DNA of 64,000 bases from Rhodovulum tesquicola (lineage in GTDB: Bacteria > Pseudomonadota > Alphaproteobacteria > Rhodobacterales > Rhodobacteraceae), in assembly GCF_024128855.1 (NCBI RefSeq), contig NZ_JAMYDV010000007.1:92514-156513 (forward strand), written 5' to 3'. Each line of letters starts with the position of its first letter. Position 1 is the first letter of the stretch. The notes beneath the pieces are model-generated. The model saw only the letters and a list, made by a program, of their open reading frames with translations. It was not told the origin of the DNA and did no database searches. Shown here one piece after another: positions 35,134 to 43,733 of this stretch. Made by a program: the position numbers and the translations under genes.

Positions 35134-36393
35134 TTGACCGACTTCACCACGCTTGGCCTTGCACCGGCCCTGACCGACGCGCTCCGCCAGGCGGGCTTTA
35201 CCCAACCGACCCCGATCCAGACCCAGGCGATCCCGCTGGCGCTGGAAGGGCATGACATCCTGGGCCTTGCCCAGACCGGCACCGGCAAGACGCTGGCCTT
35301 CGGCCTGCCGCTGATCGACCGGCTGTTGGCGACCCCCGACAGGCCCGCACCGAAATCCGCCAGGGCGCTGATCCTGGCCCCCACGCGCGAACTGGTCACC
35401 CAGATCGCCGACGCGCTGCGCGCCCTGACCACGGGCACGAAACTGCGCGTGGCGACCGTGGTGGGCGGTCAGTCGATCAACCGGCAGATCAGCCTTCTGG
35501 ACCGCGGCACCGATATCCTCGTGGCGACGCCGGGTCGGCTGATCGACCTGATGGACCGGCGCGCGGTCGATCTGGGCCGGGCACGGTATCTGGTGCTGGA
35601 CGAGGCCGACCAGATGCTGGATCTGGGCTTCATCCACGCCCTGCGCCGGATCGCCCCGAAACTGGGCACCCCGCGCCAGACCATGCTGTTCTCGGCCACC
35701 ATGCCGAAACAGATGGAGGAACTCAGCCGCGCCTACCTGACCAACCCCCGGCGCGTGCAGGTCTCCCCCCCGGGCAAGGCCGCCGACAAGGTCACCCAGT
35801 CGGTGCATTTCCTCGACAAGGCCGAGAAACCCGCCCGCCTGCGCGAGATCCTGATCCGGGATCCCGGCGCGCTGACGCTGGTCTTCGCGCGCACCAAGCA
35901 TGGCGCCGAAAAGCTGATGAAGGGGCTGGTCGCCGACGGGCACAACGCCGCCTCGATCCATGGCAACAAGAGCCAGGGCCAGCGCGACCGCGCGATCAAG
36001 GCGTTCCGCGAGGGCACGATCACCACGCTGGTCGCCACCGATGTCGCCGCGCGCGGCATCGACATTCCCGGCGTCGCCTATGTCGTGAACTACGACCTGC
36101 CCGAGGTGCCGGACAACTATGTTCACCGCATCGGCCGCACCGCCCGCGCCGGGCGCGAGGGCGAGGCGATCGCGCTTTGCGCGCATGACGAGGTGGGACT
36201 TCTGCAACAGATCGAACGTCTGATGAAGATCGAGATCCCTGTGGCCCGCGGCGACCGCCCCGCCGGCAGCGCCACACCGACCCGCAACGCGGGCAAGCCG
36301 CCGCGTCGGGGCGGCAAACCGGCCGCCCGCCCGTTCGCCGAGGCCCCGGCGGCAGGCAAGGGACGTCGCCCGCGTCGCCGCCGCGCGGCCTGA
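35134..36393 (+). CDS. DEAD-box RNA helicase, RhlE-like
   Basis: A 419-residue helicase with Q-motif PTPIQTQAIP, motif I AQTGTGKT (46-53), motif II DEAD near 150, motif III SAT, and motif VI HRIGRTARAG. A basic, proline- and arginine-rich tail (about 370-419) probably binds RNA. The start is TTG at 35134: AAAGGA lies six bases upstream and the family sequence begins there (TDFTTLGL). It remodels RNA in ribosome assembly or mRNA decay. It is followed by a hairpin, so it is likely monocistronic. Confidence 0.92.
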   Translation: MTDFTTLGLAPALTDALRQAGFTQPTPIQTQAIPLALEGHDILGLAQTGTGKTLAFGLPLIDRLLATPDRPAPKSARALILAPTRELVTQIADALRALTTGTKLRVATVVGGQSINRQISLLDRGTDILVATPGRLIDLMDRRAVDLGRARYLVLDEADQMLDLGFIHALRRIAPKLGTPRQTMLFSATMPKQMEELSRAYLTNPRRVQVSPPGKAADKVTQSVHFLDKAEKPARLREILIRDPGALTLVFARTKHGAEKLMKGLVADGHNAASIHGNKSQGQRDRAIKAFREGTITTLVATDVAARGIDIPGVAYVVNYDLPEVPDNYVHRIGRTARAGREGEAIALCAHDEVGLLQQIERLMKIEIPVARGDRPAGSATPTRNAGKPPRRGGKPAARPFAEAPAAGKGRRPRRRRAA

Positions 36394-36405
36394 GGCCAGT
36401 CACCA

Positions 36406-36435
36406 CCCGCGCGCGGCACCCGTTGCCGCGCCGGG
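36406..36435 (+). terminator. Hairpin after the DEAD-box helicase gene
   Basis: CCCG plus GCGCGGC pairs with GCCGCGC plus CGGG around a seven-base loop, with one bulged C (36410). It begins 13 bases after the stop. No U-tract follows, which is usual in GC-rich alphaproteobacteria. Confidence 0.45.
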
Positions 36436-36489
36436 CTCTGGCATCCGGCGGTCCGGCCCCTATATCCCTTGGCAAGAGGGAGACATGCC

Positions 36490-36861
36490 ATGACCGACCG
36501 GACCCGCCGCGCCGAGGAAGCGCGGCAGAAGATCCTCGCCTCGGGCGATGCCGAGCTGATCAATCGCCTTCATCTTCTGGACGCCGCCGCCGGAACGGCC
36601 CCGCCCGCGCGGCCTGCGCGCAATCGGGCCGGGCCGGGACTTCTGGGCACCGGGCTTGCCGTCGCGGGCGGCGCGTGGCTCGGGACGGTGCTGGCCGGGA
36701 TGACGCTGTCGGGCGAGATGCAGGCGGCCTTTGCGGCGGTGGCCGACGAGCTTGGGCTCGACCCCGACCTTGCCGGGCTTGACGGCGAGGCGCTGGCCGA
36801 GGCGGGCGATGACGGCGACTTTCTGGACGATTTCGGCCTCGGCGATCTGTTCGACGTCTGA
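36490..36861 (+). CDS. Small hypothetical protein with one membrane segment
   Basis: A 123-residue protein. The N-terminal 35 residues are charged and helical (TRRAEEARQKILASG). A Gly/Ala-rich membrane helix follows (about 47-70, GLLGTGLAVAGGAWLGTVLAGMTL). The C-terminus is acidic (DDGDFLDDFGLGDLF). The ATG at 36490 has an AGAGGGAG site. No family is recognised. Composition and codon use match its neighbours, so I take it as real. Confidence 0.6.
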   Translation: MTDRTRRAEEARQKILASGDAELINRLHLLDAAAGTAPPARPARNRAGPGLLGTGLAVAGGAWLGTVLAGMTLSGEMQAAFAAVADELGLDPDLAGLDGEALAEAGDDGDFLDDFGLGDLFDV

Positions 36862-37021
36862 GACCGCGCCGCGTCACCGCCAGTCTGCGCAAGGCAGGCG
36901 GGGCACCTTCGCCCCCTTCCCGAACTGCGCCGCAATCCCGGTGGATCGTAACCGATCCTTAGCCTCGTCCTGAGACAAGCGGGGAACACGGTCAGTCGCA
37001 CCCGGCGAAAGGCGCGCGCCC

Positions 37022-39577
37022 ATGGCCACCTATACCCTCGGCGGCTATGCCGTCTCGCAATTCCTGATCGAGGGCGGCGGCGCTCCGGACATCGGCGCGC
37101 GCTTCATGCTCGAACCGGATTTCGTCGCGGAAGCCGACCGGCTGATCATCACCGTCACCGATGACGATGGCATCTTCCACGGCTCGGCCAACACCGTCCT
37201 TGACAACACGCAGAGCGCGACGATCACCAATGCCGGGGGCGACACCCTTGCCTCGGGCGATATCCGGCTGGGCTATTCCACGACGCTGAGCAGCCCGGCG
37301 GGTGGCACGATCACGGTCTATCAGGTGCTGGTGAACGGCACGCTTGCGGGCTATGTCGCCGACGGCCAGCTGGAACCCGGCGTCACCTATCTGATCGCCA
37401 ACTGGTCGGACACCCTGCTTGCCGACTCGCCTGACTACAACGCCCTATCGACCCCGGCGCAGGATCCCGAACAGGGCGCAGTCATCCAGGGCGGCATCCA
37501 TGACGATCGCATCCTGGCAGGTGGCGGCAACGACTCGGTCGATGGCGGGGACGGCAACGACACCCTGGACGGTGGCGATGGCGACGACACGCTGCATGGC
37601 GGCGCGGGCGACGACTATATCGCCGGGCAGGAGGGCAATGATTTCATCACCGGCGGCACTGGCAACGACACCATCTTTGCCGGGGCCGGTGACGATTTCG
37701 TCGAGGGCGGCGACGGTGACGACATCATCCATGGCAACGAAGGCAACGACACGCTTCATGGCGAGGACGGCAATGACCGCATCTACGGCGATAGCGGCAA
37801 TGACGTCATCCATGGCGGCGCGGGCCACGACACGCTGGAAGGGGGCGACGGCAACGACCTGATCCATGGCGGCGAGGGCGACGATTCGATCGACGGCAAC
37901 GATGGCGACGACACGCTTTACGGCGGCGCGGGCAACGATGTCATCGAGGCCGGAGCCGGGAACGACCTGATCCATGGCGAGGACGGCGACGACTTCATCC
38001 ATGGCCGCGATGGCAATGACACCATCATCGGCGGCGCCGGCAACGACATGATGCTTGGCGGCGAGGGGTCGGACCTGTTCATCATCGGCCATGCCGATGG
38101 TTTGGACACGCTCATCGGGAGCGAGACAGGCTACGATTACGACTCGATCCGGTTCACCTCGGTCCCCGGCGCGGGCGGCGTCACCGTCACCTTCACCGGG
38201 GCCGAGACGGGAACCTATGCCTTCGTCGGGGGCGGTTCCGGCGAGTTCTCCGAGATCGAGGCGATCACCGGCACCGACCAGGCGGATACCATCGACGCCT
38301 CGGCCAACACCGCGGCGGTCAATGTCAATGCGGGGGCAGGCAATGACAGCATCATCGGCGGCAGCGGCAATGACTTCCTCGAAGGCGAGGACGGCAACGA
38401 CACGCTGATCGGCGGGGCGGGCAACGACGCCCTGAGCGGCGGCAACGGCGACGACCTCCTGCTCGGGGGCGAGGGCAACGACACGCTTTTCGGCGGTTGG
38501 GGCAACGACACGCTCGACGGCGGCGAGGGCGACGACTACATCAGCGCGTTCGGCGGGAACAACCTTGTCCTTGGCGGTGCGGGCAACGACACGATCGTTC
38601 TTGGCACGATGGGCGCGGGCAACGACACGATCATCGGGGGCGCGGGCGACGACCGCATCACCACCGGCGGCGGTTCGGACCTGATCGTTCTGGACCCGGG
38701 CGGCGGCTGGGACACCGTCACCGATTTCGACATGACCATGATCGACGGTCAGACGCGCGATCAGCTCGATGGCGCGACCCTGCTCGACCAAGCAGGAAAC
38801 CCGGTCCGGGCGCGCGACGTCACCATCGAGGATGACGGCGCGGGCAATGCGATCCTGGTCTTTCCGAGTGGCGAGAAGGTTACGCTTCTGGGCGTCACGC
38901 CCGAACAGGTCGCCCCGATCGAGACGCTTCAGGCCATGGGCATCACCTGCATCGGGTCGGGCACGCGGATCGACACGCCCGACGGCCCCCGCCCGGTCGA
39001 GACGCTGCGCGAGGGTGACGCGGTCCTGTCCTGGGACGCGCGCGGCCTGCCGGTTGCCCGCCCCATCCTGTTCGCCGCCGCCCGCCGGGTCGAGGCCGAC
39101 GAGATGACCCGCACCCCGCGCCATGCCCCCATCGAGATCGCCGCGGGCGCGCTCGGCCCGCATGGGCGACTGTGGCTGTCACGCCAGCATGCGGTGCGGG
39201 TGGGGCCGCCCGGGCGGCCCGGCTGGCTGGCGCGCGCGGGCCACCTGGCCGATCTGGGCGTGCCGGGCGTCACCCGCCGCCAACCCCAAGACGGCATCGG
39301 CTATCACCACCTCATGCTGGACCGCCACGCGCTGATCCGGGCCGAGGGGCTGACGGTGGAAAGTTTCTGGCCCGGTCCCCGGGCCTTTGCCGCGTTCGAC
39401 GCCGCAACCCGCCTGCGCTTCCTGGGCGACTGGCCTGCGCTGGCCCGCGCGGCGCTGGGCCTTTGCCCGGTCGATACGGTCTATGGCCCCATGGTCCTGC
39501 CGTTGAGGAAGAAGACCGCGATCGATCCGCAGCGGCTGGCGCATTGGGCCCGCAAGGCCGCGCTGGTGACGGCCTGA
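37022..39577 (+). CDS. RTX-repeat protein with C-terminal Hint domain
   Basis: An 851-residue acidic protein without a classical signal peptide, so type I secretion is likely. Residues 1-145 form a beta-rich head. Two blocks of calcium-binding GGxGxDxxx nonapeptides follow (about 160-355 and 430-560), split by a beta domain. A Hint (hedgehog/intein-like) domain starts at C643 (TCIGSGTRIDTPDGPRPVETL) and includes SRQHAV, the family's conserved His region. Cys643 could drive autoproteolysis after secretion. No type I exporter is adjacent. Such proteins are typical of marine Rhodobacterales; the role may be adhesion or an exported enzyme-like coat. Confidence 0.85.
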   Translation: MATYTLGGYAVSQFLIEGGGAPDIGARFMLEPDFVAEADRLIITVTDDDGIFHGSANTVLDNTQSATITNAGGDTLASGDIRLGYSTTLSSPAGGTITVYQVLVNGTLAGYVADGQLEPGVTYLIANWSDTLLADSPDYNALSTPAQDPEQGAVIQGGIHDDRILAGGGNDSVDGGDGNDTLDGGDGDDTLHGGAGDDYIAGQEGNDFITGGTGNDTIFAGAGDDFVEGGDGDDIIHGNEGNDTLHGEDGNDRIYGDSGNDVIHGGAGHDTLEGGDGNDLIHGGEGDDSIDGNDGDDTLYGGAGNDVIEAGAGNDLIHGEDGDDFIHGRDGNDTIIGGAGNDMMLGGEGSDLFIIGHADGLDTLIGSETGYDYDSIRFTSVPGAGGVTVTFTGAETGTYAFVGGGSGEFSEIEAITGTDQADTIDASANTAAVNVNAGAGNDSIIGGSGNDFLEGEDGNDTLIGGAGNDALSGGNGDDLLLGGEGNDTLFGGWGNDTLDGGEGDDYISAFGGNNLVLGGAGNDTIVLGTMGAGNDTIIGGAGDDRITTGGGSDLIVLDPGGGWDTVTDFDMTMIDGQTRDQLDGATLLDQAGNPVRARDVTIEDDGAGNAILVFPSGEKVTLLGVTPEQVAPIETLQAMGITCIGSGTRIDTPDGPRPVETLREGDAVLSWDARGLPVARPILFAAARRVEADEMTRTPRHAPIEIAAGALGPHGRLWLSRQHAVRVGPPGRPGWLARAGHLADLGVPGVTRRQPQDGIGYHHLMLDRHALIRAEGLTVESFWPGPRAFAAFDAATRLRFLGDWPALARAALGLCPVDTVYGPMVLPLRKKTAIDPQRLAHWARKAALVTA

Positions 39578-39631
39578 CCCGTCCCGCCCGAACCACGGCC
39601 GGCAGGCGCGGAAAGGGGGTTGCAACCCGGC

Positions 39632-39651
39632 ATTGTTCCCTTATTGTTCCC
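39632..39651 (+). repeat. Tandem repeat ahead of the MT-A70 methyltransferase gene
   Basis: ATTGTTCCC occurs twice with an 11-base period (39632-39640 and 39643-39651), one helical turn apart, 29 bases before the methyltransferase ATG. Because the two copies face the same side of the DNA, they could be an operator. No C-protein gene is adjacent. Confidence 0.4.
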
Positions 39652-39679
39652 ATTGGAGCATCAGGGGAAATCCGCCACT

Positions 39680-40321
39680 ATGTTGGATATGACAAGCTCT
39701 CCAGCACAAGACCTGCGCGTGTTTCTGGATGCTGGCCGGTTCGGCACCGTGCTGGCCGATCCGCCCTGGCGATTCGTCAACCGCACCGGCAAGGTCGCGC
39801 CGGAACATCGGCGCCTGTCGCGCTATCCCACGCTCGATGTGGACGAGATCTGCGCCCTGCCCGTGGCGGACCACCTTGCGGACCGGGCGCATTGCTATCT
39901 GTGGGTGCCGAACGCGCTGTTGCCGCAGGGCTTGCAGGTGCTTTCGGCCTGGGGGTTCGAGTACAAGTCGAACATCGTCTGGCACAAGGTGCGCAAGGAT
40001 GGCGGCTCGGACGGGCGCGGCGTGGGCTTCTATTTCCGCAACGTGACCGAGATCCTTCTGTTCGGCACGCGGGGGCGCAATGCGCGCACGCTGGATGCGG
40101 GGCGGCGGCAGGTCAACATGCTGCAGACCCGCAAGCGCGAACATTCCCGCAAGCCGGACGAACAATACGAACTGATCGAAAGCTGTTCCTGGGGTCCCTA
40201 TCTGGAACTGTTCGGCCGCGGTGTCCGGCAGGGCTGGACGGTCTGGGGCAACCAGGCGGATGCCGATTACAAGCCCGACTGGAAGACCTACGCCTATAAT
40301 TCAGGCATCGCCGCCGAATAG
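39680..40321 (+). CDS. MT-A70 family adenine-N6 DNA methyltransferase
   Basis: A protein of 213 residues. The catalytic motif is DPPW (ADPPWRF, about residues 27-33). The S-adenosylmethionine-side motif is in ELFGR (late), with the family segment VPNALLPQGLQVLSAWGF. It methylates adenine N6 in DNA, although RNA-type members also exist. The ATG at 39680 follows AGGGGAAA; the frame open further upstream has no site. Its last 21 bases overlap the 3' end of the convergent BglII-like endonuclease gene, so the two are read as a restriction-modification pair. Confidence 0.85.
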   Translation: MLDMTSSPAQDLRVFLDAGRFGTVLADPPWRFVNRTGKVAPEHRRLSRYPTLDVDEICALPVADHLADRAHCYLWVPNALLPQGLQVLSAWGFEYKSNIVWHKVRKDGGSDGRGVGFYFRNVTEILLFGTRGRNARTLDAGRRQVNMLQTRKREHSRKPDEQYELIESCSWGPYLELFGRGVRQGWTVWGNQADADYKPDWKTYAYNSGIAAE

Positions 40322-41083
40322 GTCGCGCGGCGCGGGCGGCACCGGCAGGTCGGCATCGGTGATCAGCCCATCGGGCATCCCGATCAGCAGCAGCGGACAG
40401 GGATTGCCGACGCCGCGGGCCACCCGATCCTCCAGCTTGCGCCAATGGGTCGTGGCGATGCCGAACTTGTTGGCGACGAAGATCCGCGCGAAAGCCTCGG
40501 TGAAGTGCATGCCGCGGGCGACGGCACGTGCCACCGCCTCGCGCTGGGCGCGGGTGCGCTCGCCGATCCCCAGCCGGTCCAGATCGTCCTCGGAGGCCAG
40601 TCCATTGGCCTCCATCCAGGCGCTGATGCGCGGCAGGAACCCCTCCTGCATCGACCGTCCGCGGGTGACGATGATCCCGACCGAGATCGCCGACATCGCA
40701 TGCAGCCGCTGGAAATTCTCGAGATCCCGGTCAAAGAACGGATCCTTGTTGTTCCACTCGATCTCCAGCGCCAGCCGTCCCGCCGCGGCGAACCGCACAT
40801 GGTCGACCTCGTGGCTGATCGCCTCGCGCTCGACCCCGTCGACCATGATGCGCACCGAAAAGCTGTGCTTGGACCAGCCCGCATCGGACAGCGTGTGGCG
40901 CAGCCGCTGGGTCTGGCCGCTTTCGCCGCCGCCGCCTGCCACGATATCGGCAATCGCGATGCGATGCGCCGTCAGCGCAGCCACAAGCTCCGCCGTCTCG
41001 GCGGCGAAGTCATGGGCCAGGATCGCCTCGGCATGGTTGCGGGTCAGCACGTCGAAGCCGCGCGCCCGCAGCGCCTCCAGCAT
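40301..41083 (-). CDS. BglII/BstYI-like type II restriction endonuclease
   Basis: A protein of 260 residues. The core HEVDHVRFAAAGRLALEIEWNNKD (in two parts around residues 92-115) carries the D...ExE-type catalytic pattern of BglII-fold nucleases. The family continuation FFDRDLENFQRLH and VGIIVTR is present. Prediction is cleavage of a short palindrome, possibly GATC-containing as in BglII/BstYI, protected by the convergent methyltransferase. The ATG overlaps the aspS stop by one base (TGATG), so the nuclease may be translated by read-on from an essential gene. Specificity cannot be deduced. Confidence 0.8.
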   Translation of the reverse strand: MLEALRARGFDVLTRNHAEAILAHDFAAETAELVAALTAHRIAIADIVAGGGGESGQTQRLRHTLSDAGWSKHSFSVRIMVDGVEREAISHEVDHVRFAAAGRLALEIEWNNKDPFFDRDLENFQRLHAMSAISVGIIVTRGRSMQEGFLPRISAWMEANGLASEDDLDRLGIGERTRAQREAVARAVARGMHFTEAFARIFVANKFGIATTHWRKLEDRVARGVGNPCPLLLIGMPDGLITDADLPVPPAPRDLFGGDA

Positions 41084-43053
41084 CAGTCTTCCTCGGGGAT
41101 GACCCTGAGCCTGAGTTCGCGCAACTGCTCGTTGCTGGGCAGGGTGGGCGCGCCCATCATCAGGTCCTCGGCGCGCTGGTTCATCGGGAACATGATGACC
41201 TCGCGGATGTTCATCTCGTCCGCCAGCAGCATCACGATCCGGTCGATCCCCGCGGCACAGCCCCCGTGCGGCGGCGGGCCGAAGCGGAAGGCGTTGACAA
41301 GGCTGGGGAACCGGCTGCGCACCTCGTCCTCGGCGTAACCGGCGAGGCTGAACGCCTTGAACATGACGTCCAGCCGATGGTTGCGGATCGCGCCCGAGAT
41401 CAGTTCGTAACCGTTGCAGGCCAGGTCGTACTGATAGCCCAGCACCTCCAGCGGATCGCCCTCCAGCGCCGCCATGCCGCCCTGGGGCATCGAGAACGGG
41501 TTGTGGCTGAAGTCGATCGCGCCGGTCTCGGGGTCCATTTCATACATCGGGAAATCGACGATCCAGGCGAAGGCGAAGCGGTTCTTCTCGGTCAGGCCCA
41601 GTTCCTCGCCGATGACGTTGCGCGCACGCCCCGCGACCGATTCAAAGGCCGAGGGCTTGCCGCCAAGGAAGAAGGCCGCATCGCCCACGCCAAGGCCAAG
41701 TTGACGACGGATCGCCTCGGTACGCTCGGGGCCGATATTCTTGGCCAGCGGGCCGGCGGCCTCGAACTCTCCGAAGTGGCCCGCGAAAAGCAACTCTGCT
41801 TTGTCTTTTTCACCTGCCTTTAGGTGCGCGGCAATCTGATCCGCTATGGCGATATCACCCTCTGATTTCTTCTCCTGCCGAAGCCTCTCAAGCGCAGGAT
41901 CCGGTTCGTATCCAAAAAGCGCGTTACGAATTTCGTTTGTAACTTCCCTATGTGCCTGTTCCGCACCCTTCTCCCGCCAGAAGATATACCCCATCCCCGG
42001 CAGCCCTTCCTTCTGGGCGAAGGCGTTCATCCGGTCGCAGAACTTGCGCGAGCCGCCCGTGGGCGCGGGGATCGCGCGGATCTCGGTGCCGTCCTGTTCC
42101 AGCAGTTTCGCGAAGATCGCAAAGCCCGAGCCGCGGAAATGCTCGGACACGTCCTGCATCTTGATCGGGTTGCGCAAGTCCGGCTTGTCGGTGCCATACC
42201 ATTTCGCGGCGTCGGCATAGGAGATCTGCGGCCAGTGCTGGTCGACCTTGTGGCCGCCCCCGAATTCCTCGAACACGCCCGCGATCACCGGCTGGATCGT
42301 GTCGAACACGTCCTGCTGGGTGGCAAAGCTCATCTCCATGTCGAGCTGGTAGAAATCGGTGGGGCTGCGGTCGGCGCGCGGATCCTCGTCGCGGAAACAG
42401 GGCGCGATCTGGAAATAGCGGTCGAAGCCCGAGACCATGATCAGCTGCTTGAAGATCTGCGGCGCCTGCGGCAGCGCGTAGAACCGCCCCGGATGCAGGC
42501 GCGAGGGCACGAGGAAGTCGCGCGCGCCCTCGGGCGAGGACGCGGTGATGATCGGCGTCTGGTATTCGCGGAACCCCTTGTCCCACATCCGCCGCCGGAT
42601 CGAGGCCACCACGTCCGAGCGCAGTTTCATGTTGGCCTGCATGCTGTCGCGGCGCAGGTCGAGATAGCGATAGCGCAGGCGCGTTTCCTCGGGGTAGTCC
42701 TGATCGCCGAAGACCATCAGCGGCAGTTCCTCGGCCTGGCCCAGAACCTCGACCTCGCGGATGAAGACCTCGATCTCGCCGGTCGGCAGTTTCGGGTTCA
42801 CCAGGCTTTCATCGCGCGCCTTCACCAGCCCGTCGATGCGGATGCACCATTCGCTGCGCAGCTTTTCCACCGCGGCAAAGGCGGGGCTGTCGCTGTCGGC
42901 CAGCACCTGCGTGACGCCGTAATGGTCGCGCAGGTCGATGAACAGCACGCCGCCATGGTCGCGCACCCGGTTCACCCAGCCCGACAGGCGAACGGTTTCG
43001 CCGACATTGGCCTTGGTCAGCTCGGCGCAGGTATGGCTGCGGAAGGGGTGCAT
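41083..43053 (-). CDS. aspS: Aspartyl-tRNA synthetase with an in-frame insertion
   Basis: A protein of 656 residues, against about 590 for bacterial AspRS. The anticodon-binding OB domain is N-terminal ([15 protein letters not shown]). Class II motif 2 is near [19 protein letters not shown]. The GAD region and class II motif 3 (GIDRIVMLL) lie near the C-terminus. Residues about 363-429 are an extra segment inserted after GYIFWREK and before the conserved [10 protein letters not shown]. Removing it leaves 589 residues. The extra DNA (41767-41967) is about 52% GC by hand count, and its codons (AGG, ATA, CTA, ACA, GGA, TCA) are rare in neighbouring genes. The frame is intact, so the enzyme is probably functional. 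Confidence 0.95.
   Translation of the reverse strand: MHPFRSHTCAELTKANVGETVRLSGWVNRVRDHGGVLFIDLRDHYGVTQVLADSDSPAFAAVEKLRSEWCIRIDGLVKARDESLVNPKLPTGEIEVFIREVEVLGQAEELPLMVFGDQDYPEETRLRYRYLDLRRDSMQANMKLRSDVVASIRRRMWDKGFREYQTPIITASSPEGARDFLVPSRLHPGRFYALPQAPQIFKQLIMVSGFDRYFQIAPCFRDEDPRADRSPTDFYQLDMEMSFATQQDVFDTIQPVIAGVFEEFGGGHKVDQHWPQISYADAAKWYGTDKPDLRNPIKMQDVSEHFRGSGFAIFAKLLEQDGTEIRAIPAPTGGSRKFCDRMNAFAQKEGLPGMGYIFWREKGAEQAHREVTNEIRNALFGYEPDPALERLRQEKKSEGDIAIADQIAAHLKAGEKDKAELLFAGHFGEFEAAGPLAKNIGPERTEAIRRQLGLGVGDAAFFLGGKPSAFESVAGRARNVIGEELGLTEKNRFAFAWIVDFPMYEMDPETGAIDFSHNPFSMPQGGMAALEGDPLEVLGYQYDLACNGYELISGAIRNHRLDVMFKAFSLAGYAEDEVRSRFPSLVNAFRFGPPPHGGCAAGIDRIVMLLADEMNIREVIMFPMNQRAEDLMMGAPTLPSNEQLRELRLRVIPEED
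41767..41967 (-). other. Low-GC in-frame insertion inside aspS
   Basis: This 201-base, 67-codon block is absent from the usual bacterial AspRS plan. It has 105 G+C of 201 by count, clearly below the flanking aspS sequence. It encodes a charged, helix-forming stretch ([14 protein letters not shown], then [14 protein letters not shown]). Neither terminal repeats nor intein motifs are visible. It could be a coding-compatible mobile element remnant or a lineage-specific domain. Confidence 0.7.
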
Positions 43054-43133
43054 CGGGCGATCCTTCGGGATTGGGACAGGTCCGCGCCGATACACCCCCG
43101 ATGGGGGCCGAAGTCAAGGGGAGGCAGGGCCCC

Positions 43134-43733
43134 TCAGCCGCGGGTGATCTCGAACCGGCAGAGCGGGGCGCCGGTCGCGGCGCAGGCGGTTTCGCGGGTG
43201 CGCAGCCGCTTGTCCACCAGTGTCTGGAACAGCCGGTCGAACACCGCCTCGTGCCAGCCGCAGATCGGATGCGGGGCATGCTCGCCCCGGATCAGCGGGT
43301 TGTCGGTCAGTTCGAACACCAGCGGCCGGGTCGAGACGACGCGGAACGCCCCCGATCCGGCGAAGGTCCAGCTATGCTTGGCGATCGCCTTGGCCAGCAC
43401 CGGCGCGGCCAGCGCGAGCGGCAGCGCCTTCAGGACCTTTTGCGCAAGCGGCGGGATGCGGTGGGCAAGGATATAGTCCCCGGTCCGCGCACCCGCCTCC
43501 CGCAGGAGGTCGGGCGCGCGGCCGGGCAGGCGGCGGCGCAGCGCATGATGCATGGCGGCGGCCGGTCCCTCGTCCATGAGGCCGGTATCCGACGGGGGCG
43601 CATCAAGGCCCGCCGCCTCAAGCATCTCGTCGCGAAGCGCCGCTCCGCCCGCCGTCTCCAACACAGGGAGAAGCTGGAGAACGGCATTCGGTCCGATCCG
43701 GCCGGAACCATGGCCGGACAGGCTGTCCTTCAT
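43134..43733 (-). CDS. bchJ: BchJ, bacteriochlorophyll 4-vinyl reductase-associated protein
   Basis: A 199-residue V4R-domain protein. The conserved C-terminal part ([19 protein letters not shown], then GAPLCRFEI) is the V4R signature with Cys residues. BchJ was first described as divinyl (4-vinyl) reductase and is now thought to assist tetrapyrrole handling in bacteriochlorophyll synthesis. The ATG at 43733 overlaps the bchE stop by four bases (ATGA), and a GGAAG site lies inside bchE. bchE-bchJ is a standard pair in purple bacteria. No other photosynthesis genes are in the window. Confidence 0.85.
   Translation of the reverse strand: MKDSLSGHGSGRIGPNAVLQLLPVLETAGGAALRDEMLEAAGLDAPPSDTGLMDEGPAAAMHHALRRRLPGRAPDLLREAGARTGDYILAHRIPPLAQKVLKALPLALAAPVLAKAIAKHSWTFAGSGAFRVVSTRPLVFELTDNPLIRGEHAPHPICGWHEAVFDRLFQTLVDKRLRTRETACAATGAPLCRFEITRG

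Noticed and set aside
37500..38700. Short tandem DNA repeats that could be mistaken for a CRISPR or satellite array
   Set aside because: The units are 27 bases or multiples of nine in frame, without fixed spacers, and encode GGxGxDxxx repeats. No cas genes are nearby.
37445..39163. A 572-residue minus-strand frame opposite the RTX gene that looks like Val/Ala repeats
   Set aside because: The repeats are the complement of the RTX nonapeptide coding repeats. The plus-strand reading has clear calcium-binding and Hint motifs.
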